From NCBI GenBank assembly GCA_963677625.2, contig CAXXSW010000002.1, positions 248,001 to 312,000 on the forward strand: DNA of 64,000 nt, read 5' to 3'. The notes beneath the pieces are model-generated. The model ran no database searches. It saw only the letters and a program-made list of their open reading frames with translations, and was not told the DNA's origin. Position 1 is the stretch's first letter. Each line of letters starts with the position of its first letter. The position numbers were made by a program, and so were the translations under genes. The stretch is from UBA1351 sp963677625 (lineage in GTDB: Bacteria; Bacillota; Clostridia; Lachnospirales; Vallitaleaceae). Below, in pieces: positions 1 through 8,182 of the stretch.

Positions 1-285
1 GTATATGAGAAAAAATTTATTGATGTTGTTGAAAAATAAGAGAAGTCCCGGGTGGGGTAAATAAAGAATATGGTTGATATTTAGAACCAAAAAGCTTTTA
101 AGAACTAGACCTGCTAGCGAAAAAGTAAATAAAGATATAGAGTAGAGAATCAGCTTGCTTCTTTCTACATAAAAAAAATAAAGAATTGAGAACAGAATCA
201 GTGTACCCGTTATAGTTCCAGATATAACCAAAACAAAGAATGTTGTGTTTAGTTGTACACTGTATTCTGTCAATTCTCTTAACAT
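1..285 (-). CDS. Multi-pass membrane protein, 5' end only, unknown function
   Basis: The minus-strand frame is open from ATG at 285 to the window edge, so only the first 95 codons are visible. A GGAG ribosome site lies five bases before the ATG. The visible part is almost entirely hydrophobic, with likely membrane helices at about residues 15-40 and 44-68 and a third hydrophobic stretch starting near 80. This could be the sensor end of a signalling protein or a plain membrane protein; nothing seen decides it. An overlapping frame (98-307) has no ribosome site and was not called. Confidence 0.6.
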   Translation of the reverse strand, partial: MLRELTEYSVQLNTTFFVLVISGTITGTLILFSILYFFYVERSKLILYSISLFTFSLAGLVLKSFLVLNINHILYLPHPGLLLFFNNINKFFLIY

Positions 286-343
286 AAGAACTCCTTATAA
301 AAGTCATGAAGCATCAATTATATTTCTACTTGTTTTAAGAAAA

Positions 344-1315
344 TTAGTCTAAAAAGAAAATAAGTTCCTTATCAGCTTGTCCAGGAAGAAACTCATGGCT
401 GAAATCAGGATAGATGACCAGTTCCTTTGGTGAGGTGATCTTGTTATAGGCTGCAAATTGGGTTGAAGGTGGACATACATCGTCCATAAGACCGGTATAC
501 ATAAGCACTCTACCCTTGATACGCTTAACTAAGTTTTGGATATCAATATAAGCAAGCGTGTTAAAAAAATCATCCACCTTGTCATGGGTTGGATCAAAAC
601 GACGGAGGTAATCACGTATACCAATATAGGCCTTGTCATCCCAATCCATATCCCAGATACGTTTATAGTCGCTAAGGAAAGGATAGACAGGTGCTAGCTT
701 GGAAATTCGAGGTTCCAAAGCACCACAGGCAAGGGTTAGAGCACCTCCCTGACTGCCTCCACAGGCATAAACCTTCTTCTCATCAACTTCTTCCATATCA
801 AGAACAATTCCAGCTAATCGCGCTGTATCAAGGAAGACATGTTTATAATATAGTTCTTCAGGACCAGACTGAAGACCCTTAACGATAAAGCCGTAAAGAG
901 TACCACCTTTTACGCCGCCAACATCTTCAGATAAACCTCCTTGTCCCCTACAATCCATAGCAGCAACAATCATACCGCTGGCAGCATAGCTAAGAAGTCC
1001 GGTCCAGTCTCCCGCATTCATGGTATAACCATGGAATTTGACGATTCCAGGAACCTTGTTCTTAATGCTTCCGTCTACAAGGCCAAGTGGTTTGACTAAT
1101 TTGGCATGAATTCTAGCACCTTTGGTTCCGTTAAAATATAAATGATAACATTTGGCAAAAGGAACTTGAAAATCAGCTTCCTCAATGGAAACATCAGCAG
1201 GAATATCAGCAAGTTCCGTCAAGGCCTTATCCCAAAATAGATCGAAATCCTTAGGTAGTGGGGAACTTCCCTTATATGAATATAGTTCATCTAATTGCAT
1301 ATCAATTTGTGGCAT
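344..1315 (-). CDS. Acetylxylan esterase / cephalosporin-C deacetylase family (CE7) hydrolase
   Basis: This is a cytoplasmic alpha/beta hydrolase of the CE7 family, which removes acetyl groups from xylo-oligosaccharides and related acetylated substrates. The 323-residue length is typical. The three family signatures are present: RGQ at 123-125, GGSQGG at 186-191 with nucleophile Ser188, and the HE motif with His307; Asp279 is the likely acid. There is no signal peptide, as expected for an intracellular enzyme working on imported oligosaccharides. An AGGAGG site lies eight bases before the ATG. It is the last gene of a minus-strand run after pgcA and a small unknown gene, 18 bases apart, so it is probably co-transcribed with sugar-phosphate metabolism. 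Exact substrate is not shown. Confidence 0.9.
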   Translation of the reverse strand: MPQIDMQLDELYSYKGSSPLPKDFDLFWDKALTELADIPADVSIEEADFQVPFAKCYHLYFNGTKGARIHAKLVKPLGLVDGSIKNKVPGIVKFHGYTMNAGDWTGLLSYAASGMIVAAMDCRGQGGLSEDVGGVKGGTLYGFIVKGLQSGPEELYYKHVFLDTARLAGIVLDMEEVDEKKVYACGGSQGGALTLACGALEPRISKLAPVYPFLSDYKRIWDMDWDDKAYIGIRDYLRRFDPTHDKVDDFFNTLAYIDIQNLVKRIKGRVLMYTGLMDDVCPPSTQFAAYNKITSPKELVIYPDFSHEFLPGQADKELIFFLD

Positions 1316-1333
1316 GCGAAATCCTCCTAGTAC

Positions 1334-1714
1334 TTATTCGTCAAGTAATAAAATGTAGTCGTTGTCTATTTCCAATAATCCATGACCGAAATTCTTGGCA
1401 AGATTTGAATAATCAAATCTTGCTCTTTCAGCGATACCTTCCAGCATGCCAATCTTACTGTCTGTGGGAGCCTTGGAAAGGCCTCCTACACCGAAGGGAG
1501 ACAGGCCTTGATTAAAAGGCTGATATCGGTGATAACCGGATATTTCGGTAATGGATTCTACCCTTGTTGCAAGTAGCAAGTGAGTTTCATTCATTATAAT
1601 CAATTGAATGGAATCCATCTTGCGATGAAGTATTTCAATAATAACTAAGCGATCATGACGTTTGGATGATTCGTCCTCAAAGAGGAGATACTTACCGGTA
1701 AATGCTCGAATCAT
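1334..1714 (-). CDS. Unknown 126-residue protein in pgcA operon
   Basis: The start codon abuts the stop of pgcA, a pattern typical of translational coupling; no good Shine-Dalgarno is visible, so the start rests on this coupling. The acetylxylan esterase gene follows 18 bases after. The protein is soluble, has no signal peptide or membrane segment, and I do not recognise a family. The N-terminal half alternates short beta-like hydrophobic stretches, and the middle contains a Gly/Pro-rich region around residues 70-80. The open frame fills the space between two good genes and keeps operon spacing, so it is probably real. Confidence 0.6.
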   Translation of the reverse strand: MIRAFTGKYLLFEDESSKRHDRLVIIEILHRKMDSIQLIIMNETHLLLATRVESITEISGYHRYQPFNQGLSPFGVGGLSKAPTDSKIGMLEGIAERARFDYSNLAKNFGHGLLEIDNDYILLLDE

Positions 1715-3403
1715 CTATTCAATGGTATCTAACTTATCAAGAACAGTTTTTTCTATAAGTTCAATATTATGCTTAGCTTCTATTTCAGTAGGTGCTTTGG
1801 TGTAAATATAAAGTTTTATTTTAGGCTCTGTACCTGATGGACGAAGAGCAAACCAAGAACCGTCATTTAACTTGTACTTCAGAACATTGGAACTTGGAAT
1901 ATCTTCATAACCTTCAAGGTAATCAATAGCTTCTGTGAGTTTTTTGTCTTCAAAAGTTTTAACATAGTCTTTACGGTAGATTTCCATCATACGGCCAATA
2001 CGCTTCTGACCTTCGATTCCTTCAAGTACAAGTGAGATTTGCTTTTCTTTATAGTAGCCGTATTTATCAAAAAGTTCGCTGCGAATATCTAGTAAAGTTT
2101 TACCTTGTTTCTTATAATAAGCAACTGCTTCACAAAGTAACATAGTCGAGCTGACAGCATCTTTGTCCCGAACTTGGGTGCCGGTTGTATAACCAATACT
2201 TTCTTCGTATCCGAAGATATATTCATAGCCATTAGCTGTTAATTCAGGAATCCGCCCACAGATATTCTTAAAACCAGTTAAAGACTCATAGGTTTTAGCA
2301 CCGAAATCTTCGCCGATAGCCTTGCCCAAATCACCGGTTACAATGGATTTGACGATAGCCGGTTTGGCAGGTAAAGTGCCTGTATTAGCCATACCTTCAA
2401 TTATATATTTAATGAGTATAGCACCTGTTTGATTGCCGTTAAATGCAACGTACTCACCATTTTTGTCTAAAACCTCAATAGCCAGCCTATCACAGTCAGG
2501 ATCAGTGGCAAGTAGGAGTTCAGCGCCGACTTTTTTGCCCAGAGCTTCAGCGTATTTAAAGGCCTTGGTATCTTCAGGATTAGGATAGCCGACAGTTGTA
2601 AAATCAGGATCTGGATTTTCTTGTTCAGGAACGACGTGAATACCGGTAAAGCCCCTTTCTCTTAGAACGCGTTGGACAGGTATACTCCCTGCTCCGTTAA
2701 GAGGTGTATAGACGATAGTTGCTGATTTGTCAATATCATCACCATCGTAAATACTTAAGCTTTTAACCATTTCCAAATACTTTTTGTCCATTTCCTCACC
2801 TAGCATGGTAACATAGCCTTTGTCAATGGCTTCTTTAAGTGGCATCCGCTTAACATCTTCAAATATATCAACCTTATTAATTTCAAGTGTCATTGCATCA
2901 GCTATATCATCAAGAACCTGTGCGCCGTCCTCCCAGTATACCTTATATCCGTTATAGTCCTTAGGGTTATGACTGGCAGTAATGTTAATGCCTGATGCAG
3001 CTTTTAGCTGTCTGATGGCATAAGAAAGTTCTGGGGTTGGTCTAAGGCTTTCAAACAAGAAGGATTTAATACCGTTAGCTGCCATAATTTCAGCAACATA
3101 AGTACCAAACTCCGGTGAGAAATGCCTGCAGTCATAGGCAATGGCAACACCACGGTCCATATAGTCATGACCTTTTGAAGCGATAAAATTGGCAATCCCT
3201 TGGGTTACTTTCCCAATGTTATAGCGATTCATTCTGTTGGTTCCGGCACCTAATTTACCTCTAAGGCCAGCAGTACCGAATTCGAGAGATTTGTAGAATC
3301 TGTCCTCAATCTCAGCTTGATCATCTTTAATGGATAAGAGTTCTGCTTTTGTCTCTTCATCCACAGTATTTAGCCATAAGTCATATACTTCTTTGTAACT
3401 CAT
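1715..3403 (-). CDS. pgcA: Alpha-phosphoglucomutase / phosphomannomutase family protein
   Basis: The enzyme interconverts glucose-1-phosphate and glucose-6-phosphate in the cytoplasm, linking galactose and glycogen metabolism with glycolysis and supplying UDP-glucose synthesis. The four family motifs are intact in the 562 residues: TASHNP with phospho-acceptor Ser144, the metal-binding loop DPDCDR at 301-306, the sugar-binding loop GYEES at 398-402, and the phosphate-binding loop RPSGTEPK at 521-528. Length matches the Firmicutes PgcA type rather than the shorter GlmM type. An AAGGAG site precedes the ATG. It is the first gene of a three-gene minus-strand operon. In a cell with the gal operon found at 26-31 kb, it would complete the Leloir route into glycolysis. 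Confidence 0.93.
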   Translation of the reverse strand: MSYKEVYDLWLNTVDEETKAELLSIKDDQAEIEDRFYKSLEFGTAGLRGKLGAGTNRMNRYNIGKVTQGIANFIASKGHDYMDRGVAIAYDCRHFSPEFGTYVAEIMAANGIKSFLFESLRPTPELSYAIRQLKAASGINITASHNPKDYNGYKVYWEDGAQVLDDIADAMTLEINKVDIFEDVKRMPLKEAIDKGYVTMLGEEMDKKYLEMVKSLSIYDGDDIDKSATIVYTPLNGAGSIPVQRVLRERGFTGIHVVPEQENPDPDFTTVGYPNPEDTKAFKYAEALGKKVGAELLLATDPDCDRLAIEVLDKNGEYVAFNGNQTGAILIKYIIEGMANTGTLPAKPAIVKSIVTGDLGKAIGEDFGAKTYESLTGFKNICGRIPELTANGYEYIFGYEESIGYTTGTQVRDKDAVSSTMLLCEAVAYYKKQGKTLLDIRSELFDKYGYYKEKQISLVLEGIEGQKRIGRMMEIYRKDYVKTFEDKKLTEAIDYLEGYEDIPSSNVLKYKLNDGSWFALRPSGTEPKIKLYIYTKAPTEIEAKHNIELIEKTVLDKLDTIE

Positions 3404-3746
3404 CCTATCACTCCTTCATAAATGTATTTAATGGTTAGCTGAAATACTCTTCTTTGATCCAAAGTTTGTCGATATAGTGACTAAACGTTGAAGGCGAGTA
3501 CATCAGTAGTTGTGCCCGTTTTTATAAAAAACCTCATTATAAGTATAGCATTCTGACACTTTTAGTAAAAGGGCTTTATAGTCATTATGTAATCAACTAA
3601 TATCATTTTCATCATCTTAATGAGACCTCATACAAAGCAAGTCCTTGTTCTTCATATTGTATAGGCCTAATCCATATGTTATGATTATACAAGATGATTT
3701 TTCTTGGTTAAATAAATATAATATATATGAATATTTGGAGGTTGTA
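3404..3746. other. Divergent intergenic region between pgcA and ackA
   Basis: This 343-base gap separates divergent genes and holds the 5' regions of both. On the plus side a plausible ackA promoter is visible (annotated separately). On the minus side AT-rich -10-like sequences occur near 3536-3550, but no convincing -35 goes with them. I saw no riboswitch, cre site or small gene. Confidence 0.5.
3657..3685 (+). promoter_or_regulatory. Putative sigma-A promoter of ackA
   Basis: A -35-like TTGTAT (3657-3662) and a -10 TATGAT (3680-3685) are separated by exactly 17 bases, giving a leader of about 55 bases before the ackA ATG. Confidence 0.55.
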
Positions 3747-5006
3747 ATGGGAAAATATATTCTTGCCCTTAATTGTGGTTCTTCATCATTGAAATTCACC
3801 CTTTTTAATCTATTAGAAGGAAATAAGTTGGAACATGATATTGCTGGTGTCGTTGAAGAAATCGGAAATACGGACAGCAGCCGTATTAAAATGGAGGCAG
3901 GTGGAGAAAAAGAGATTATTAACATGCCACTTCCTAATCATCATGACGGTCTATTAGCTGTTTTTGAACAGTTCGATAAAAAGGGTATCCACCGAGAAGA
4001 CATCAAAGGTGTGGGACACCGAGTTGTCCACGGTGGAACTAAGTATAATACCAGTGTTAAAATTGATAAAGATGTCTTAGAGACCATTGAAGACCTGATT
4101 CCTATAGCCCCCCTTCATAACCCACCAAATTTACTAGGGATTAAAGTCGCTATGGAGCTTCTACCAAATGTAAACCATGTTGCTGTTTTTGACACAGCTT
4201 TTCACGGCACCATTCCTGAATATGCATTCCGTTATGCTATTCCTGAAGAATGGTATAAGGAATTTGGTGTTCGAACGTATGGTTTTCATGGAACATCTCA
4301 TTTATATGTTGCTAAAAGGGGAGCTAAGTTTTTAGGCAAAACAAATGAAGCCTTCAATGGCATAACGGCTCATCTAGGTAATGGTTGTAGTCTTTCCAAA
4401 ATTCAAGATGGAAAGTCAGTGGATACGTCTATGGGATTTACCCCTCTTGAAGGTGTTATTATGGGAACCAGATCAGGAGATGTTGACCCTGCTGTTATCA
4501 GTCATGTTTGTGATAGTCTTATGGTTAAGAATGATATCAGCCATGAAGAGGCCTTTAAGAAAGTGATGCATAGTCTTAATAAGGAGTCTGGTCTTAAAGC
4601 GCTTGCCAACACGAACATGATGCAAGTCATCCGTGGAAAAGCTGAAGAGGGAAATGTTGAGGCTGAGTTGGTTGTATCTATATATGCATACCGTATTGCT
4701 AAGTATATCGGTGCATACTGGGCAACACTTCCATTCTGTGATGCTATTGTATTTACAGCAGGGCTTGGTGAAAATGAAGGTTATGTACGTAAAAAAATAT
4801 TAGGATTTTTAGGCAATATAGATTTTGAATTGGATGAAGCAGCCAATAAGGTGAGAAAAAAAGAAGTTCAGATAGGTGTTTCTCAAAAGAATGGGACTAA
4901 AGTTTTGGTTATTCCCACTGATGAAGAAATTGTCATCGGATACGACACCCTTTACCTAGGATACCTAGAAAAAGAAGTACCTAATGTATACCCCTTCGAA
5001 TGCTAA
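3747..5006 (+). CDS. ackA: Acetate kinase
   Basis: Acetate kinase converts acetyl phosphate and ADP to acetate and ATP, the final energy-conserving step of acetate fermentation. In the 419-residue product the ASKHA phosphate loop near the N-terminus (Asn9 followed by GSSS) and the family residues Arg92 (HRVVHGG), catalytic Asp149 (FDTAFH), His181 (FHGTSH) and Arg242 (GTRSGD) are all present, as is the ATP-binding HLGNG motif near 209. The start was set at ATG 3747 because GGAGG sits at 3737-3741 and homology begins there; an in-frame upstream ATG at 3645 would add an unlikely 34 residues. No phosphotransacetylase gene is adjacent, so pta must lie elsewhere. Butyrate or propionate kinase is less likely from these motifs. 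Confidence 0.95.
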   Translation: MGKYILALNCGSSSLKFTLFNLLEGNKLEHDIAGVVEEIGNTDSSRIKMEAGGEKEIINMPLPNHHDGLLAVFEQFDKKGIHREDIKGVGHRVVHGGTKYNTSVKIDKDVLETIEDLIPIAPLHNPPNLLGIKVAMELLPNVNHVAVFDTAFHGTIPEYAFRYAIPEEWYKEFGVRTYGFHGTSHLYVAKRGAKFLGKTNEAFNGITAHLGNGCSLSKIQDGKSVDTSMGFTPLEGVIMGTRSGDVDPAVISHVCDSLMVKNDISHEEAFKKVMHSLNKESGLKALANTNMMQVIRGKAEEGNVEAELVVSIYAYRIAKYIGAYWATLPFCDAIVFTAGLGENEGYVRKKILGFLGNIDFELDEAANKVRKKEVQIGVSQKNGTKVLVIPTDEEIVIGYDTLYLGYLEKEVPNVYPFEC

Positions 5007-5010
5007 TCCT

Positions 5011-5037
5011 GTCTTCAAAGAAGTAAATCTTGAAGAC
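5011..5037. terminator. Stem-loop between convergent ackA and GH13 genes
   Basis: An 8-bp perfect inverted repeat (GTCTTCAA / TTGAAGAC) with an 11-base loop lies in the 82-base gap between two convergent stop codons. There is no long U tract on either strand, so it may be a weak bidirectional terminator or only an mRNA 3'-end structure. Confidence 0.35.
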
Positions 5038-5088
5038 AAGAATAGATTGAAGGAGTAAGTTTCTAAACCCAAATGTTGAAGGCTAGTT

Positions 5089-6729
5089 TTATTTGACTTG
5101 ATATACGAGAGATTCCCAAGGGGCTAAAAGATAATCTTTTAGTCCTTTTGTTGTATCCGGTTTGTTCTCGTAATTGGTTAATAATAAGTCATAGGTCGTA
5201 TAACCGAAATCAACATCAATAGTAGATGGAAAGTCAGAAAAATTATTAATGACCAACAAAGTTTCTTCGGAATCAGATCGTAAGAAGGCGAATATTCTAT
5301 CGTGATCGGGTAAAAGCATTTCAAAATCACCATATACAATGACTGGTTTTTCTTTCCGTAAGCGAATGAGTTTCTGATAGTGATAGAAAATTGAAGCTTT
5401 GTCCTCAAGGGCGTGGTTGACATTGAGGGTTTGATAGTTGGGATTGACCTTAAGCCATGGTTTGCCGTTAGAAAATCCTCCATTTACCATATCAGACCAC
5501 TGCATAGGAGTTCTTGCATTATCCCGGCTGTTTTCATAAATACCTTCCATCATGGTTTCATGACTGACACCTTTAGCAGTAAATTTCTTATAGAAGTTAA
5601 GCGTTTCAATATCGTTATATTCACTAATTGATTCATATTTAACATTGGTCATACCTATTTCTTCGCCTTGATATATATATGGGGTTCCTTTTTGAAGGTG
5701 AAGTAGTGTAGCCAGCATTTTAGCTGATTTGACTCTGTTTTCTCCATCATCACCATATTTGGATACAGCTCGTGGTAGGTCATGATTGTTCCAGAAAAGT
5801 GAATTCCAGCCTTCATTACCTAGTGAAGTTTGCCATTTGTTCATGACTTTTTTAAGCTTGGAGACTTCAAATACCTTGGGTTTCCATTTACCCATGTCTT
5901 CATCAAAGAAAAGAGATATATGTTCAAACTGAAAGACCATGGAAAGCTCATTGTTTTCCGGATTTGAGTATTGTTTAGCAATTTCTGGCGTTGCACTCCA
6001 AGTTTCGCCAACAGTCAGCAAGTCTCTTGAGCCAAAAGTGGCGTGGTTCATGTCTTTAAGATATTGATGTAGTTTGGGACCGTTACTAGTGATTTCCCTG
6101 TCAATTTCCTTACCGATCAAGTCAATGACATCCATACGAAAACCACCAATACCCTTATCTAGCCACCAATTCATCATTTGATGAATCCTATCTCTGACTT
6201 TTGGGTTTTCCCAATTTAAGTCCGGTTGTTTCTTGCTGAAGAGGTGGAAATAATATTGCCCACTTTTCTCATCATATTCCCAGGCTGATCCACCAAAGGC
6301 AGAAGTTATGAGATTTGGAGGGTTTCCTTCGCTGTCGGGATCTCTCCAAATATAGAAATCCCGATAGGGATTATCTTTAGAAGATTTAGACTGAATGAAC
6401 CAGTCATGTTCGTCAGAGGTATGGTTAATCACTAAGTCCATGATGATTCTTATACCTCTTTTATTAGCTGCAGCTAGGAGTTCATCCATGTCATCTATCG
6501 TACCGAATTCAGGCGCTATGTCTTGATAATCAGCAATATCATATCCATTGTCGTCCATAGGTGATTTATAAACCGGTGATAGCCATATAACATCGACGCC
6601 AAGTTCTTTCAGATAGTCTAGTTTCATTATAATTCCCTGTAGATCTCCGATTCCGTCACCATTGGAATCGTTAAAGCTTCTGGGGTAGATTTGATATACA
6701 ACACTGTCATGCCACCATCTTTTTTTCAT
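5089..6729 (-). CDS. GH13 alpha-glucosidase (oligo-1,6-glucosidase / trehalose-6-phosphate hydrolase type)
   Basis: This cytoplasmic glycoside hydrolase of family 13 cleaves terminal alpha-glucosidic bonds in isomalto- or malto-oligosaccharides, or possibly trehalose-6-phosphate. The 546 residues fit the oligo-1,6-glucosidase group. The catalytic triad is visible: nucleophile Asp200 (FRMDVID), acid/base Glu242 (VGETW) and Asp317 (NNHD). DLVINHTS at 98-105 is conserved region I and QPDLNWENP at 168-176 is typical of the subfamily. Val201 directly after the nucleophile is the residue associated with alpha-1,6 preference, where maltases usually have Thr. An AAAGGAGA site precedes the ATG. No sugar transporter is adjacent, so the substrate cannot be fixed from context. 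Confidence 0.9.
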   Translation of the reverse strand: MKKRWWHDSVVYQIYPRSFNDSNGDGIGDLQGIIMKLDYLKELGVDVIWLSPVYKSPMDDNGYDIADYQDIAPEFGTIDDMDELLAAANKRGIRIIMDLVINHTSDEHDWFIQSKSSKDNPYRDFYIWRDPDSEGNPPNLITSAFGGSAWEYDEKSGQYYFHLFSKKQPDLNWENPKVRDRIHQMMNWWLDKGIGGFRMDVIDLIGKEIDREITSNGPKLHQYLKDMNHATFGSRDLLTVGETWSATPEIAKQYSNPENNELSMVFQFEHISLFFDEDMGKWKPKVFEVSKLKKVMNKWQTSLGNEGWNSLFWNNHDLPRAVSKYGDDGENRVKSAKMLATLLHLQKGTPYIYQGEEIGMTNVKYESISEYNDIETLNFYKKFTAKGVSHETMMEGIYENSRDNARTPMQWSDMVNGGFSNGKPWLKVNPNYQTLNVNHALEDKASIFYHYQKLIRLRKEKPVIVYGDFEMLLPDHDRIFAFLRSDSEETLLVINNFSDFPSTIDVDFGYTTYDLLLTNYENKPDTTKGLKDYLLAPWESLVYQVK

Positions 6730-7035
6730 AAATAATCTCCTTTATTTAATTCTATTATCTTCAAAGTTCAAAACATAAAGCTTAACATAATATTAGCATA
6801 TATTATACAACATAAAAAGCTCGATGTAAGCTTGAATCAAGTTTAAGACATATGCCTTTTAATTGAATTTTTATAAAGTCTTCAAACTTCCTTGACTTTT
6901 GGCCATTATAATGGAATTAAGTGATGATAGGTATCAAAAATATTAACTCAATTCTAGTTTTTGATATGGCAATGGATATCAGGCTAATATAGCTGATTTA
7001 TGACAATTAATGACAGTGAGAGAAAGTGTGAACAT
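6730..7035. other. Divergent intergenic region, GH13 gene and TerB/J-domain gene
   Basis: This 306-base gap contains a possible minus-strand promoter for the glucosidase (annotated separately), an 11-base near-palindrome CTTGAATCAAG at 6831-6841 just upstream of it that could be an operator, and a 12-base palindrome CCATTATAATGG at 6903-6914 that includes a -10-like TATAAT on the plus strand. No well-spaced -35 accompanies the latter. Confidence 0.4.
6802..6829 (-). promoter_or_regulatory. Putative promoter of the GH13 glucosidase gene
   Basis: On the minus strand a TTACAT (6829-6824) is followed after 16 bases by TATAAT (6807-6802), about 70 bases before the start codon. The near-palindrome at 6831-6841 lies immediately upstream. 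Confidence 0.45.
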
Positions 7036-8022
7036 ATGGATTTGCTTGGAAGCTTATTTACCTTTGGAATGGATATTATATCCTTTGTATTTGTTAGTCT
7101 TATAGCTTTAACAGCTGGTATAACAGCTTGGATGAAGGGGAGGAATGGATTGATTTGGGGTGGTATTACCTTTTTCCTACCTTGGATGATTTTTTTCGTA
7201 TTCATCCTTCCAGTTAAAGTTCCTAAGTTTAAGTCTTATCTTAAAGACCAACCTGGATTTAGGGGTAAGAATCCGGTTATCGCATCACTAATGGCCCTTA
7301 GTGCTATTGTTGCAAAGGCCGATGGACATGTAAGCAAAGGTGAAGTTGATATCATCAGAAGATATATTACAGCGAATTTTAGGATTAGTCCACAAGAACT
7401 AGCTACTTATCAGGAAGCTTTTGATTATGGAAAGACGCATAGAGAAGAGTACAGTGAGTTTATAAAAGTTATTAGGACTTATCACAACAACCGAAATTTC
7501 ATATTATCGGTGTCTTATTTACTTATGACCTTGGGCATTAAAGATGGTAGTCAATCCATGGAGGAAGAAAGACTTCTAAAAGAGATTATCTTAGAATTAG
7601 GTCTTAGTGAATATGAGTTTATCAGTATCAAGCAATTTTTTGTATCAGGAATTGCAGGTGGAGGTTTTGCTAGAGGGAGCTGGAAGCAAGGCTTTAATGG
7701 CAGCAATGGGTTCGGTGGAAATTGGTCCGGTGGTTATGGATATAAAACCAATGGATATGGCTCACGTCAAAAGAATATATACAATCAAACAGGAATGGCT
7801 GATGAATATGCTAAGATTTTGGGAGTTGACAAAAATGATGATTTGACTACCATAAAAAAAGCATATCGTAGGCTGGCCAAAGAGTATCATCCAGATAAAA
7901 TGGCTTCTCAAGGTATGCCTGATGATTATATGAAGTTTGCTAATGAAAAAATTGCTAAAATCAATGAGGCCTATGATTACCTTAAGAAGATGAAGGAAGA
8001 GAGTCCGAAACAGTTCGTCTAA
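7036..8022 (+). CDS. Membrane-anchored TerB-like / J-domain protein (DjlA-like)
   Basis: The product has three parts. An N-terminal hydrophobic region (about residues 5-60) forms two likely membrane helices. A TerB-like helical domain (about 80-205) contains the typical KADGHVSKGE stretch. A Gly-rich linker leads to a C-terminal J-domain with the HPDK tripeptide-containing loop near residue 285. J-domains stimulate the ATPase of DnaK, so this is probably a membrane-located co-chaperone analogous in layout to DjlA. The ATG at 7036, just before the hydrophobic region, is preferred over an in-frame ATG at 7000 because the latter has no ribosome site; the site at 7036 is also weak. It is flanked by promoter-containing gaps and seems monocistronic. 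Confidence 0.8.
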   Translation: MDLLGSLFTFGMDIISFVFVSLIALTAGITAWMKGRNGLIWGGITFFLPWMIFFVFILPVKVPKFKSYLKDQPGFRGKNPVIASLMALSAIVAKADGHVSKGEVDIIRRYITANFRISPQELATYQEAFDYGKTHREEYSEFIKVIRTYHNNRNFILSVSYLLMTLGIKDGSQSMEEERLLKEIILELGLSEYEFISIKQFFVSGIAGGGFARGSWKQGFNGSNGFGGNWSGGYGYKTNGYGSRQKNIYNQTGMADEYAKILGVDKNDDLTTIKKAYRRLAKEYHPDKMASQGMPDDYMKFANEKIAKINEAYDYLKKMKEESPKQFV

Positions 8023-8035
8023 TTAGATAAAAAGC

Positions 8036-8064
8036 TTGACAAAAATATATCATTATATTAGAAT
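8036..8064 (+). promoter_or_regulatory. Sigma-A promoter of the sulfur-transfer flavoprotein gene
   Basis: A consensus -35 TTGACA (8036-8041) and a -10 TAGAAT (8059-8064) have the ideal 17-base spacing, placing the transcript start about 110 bases before the gene. Confidence 0.7.
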
Positions 8065-8182
8065 ATATAAAAGATATAAATTGTATAAACATAATATACT
8101 AAAATAACGATTCACTAATCACAAGCCCAAAAGCCAGGATTGACTTTTAGACAAGATTGATAAAAATTTAGCGAGGTATGTC

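Noticed and set aside
98..307. Minus-strand 69-codon frame at the left edge
   Set aside because: It overlaps in another frame the membrane-protein frame starting at 285, which has a good ribosome site and a more protein-like composition.
3645..3746. Upstream in-frame start for acetate kinase
   Set aside because: It would start upstream of the -10 box, add 34 residues absent from the family, and it ignores the strong GGAGG just before ATG 3747.
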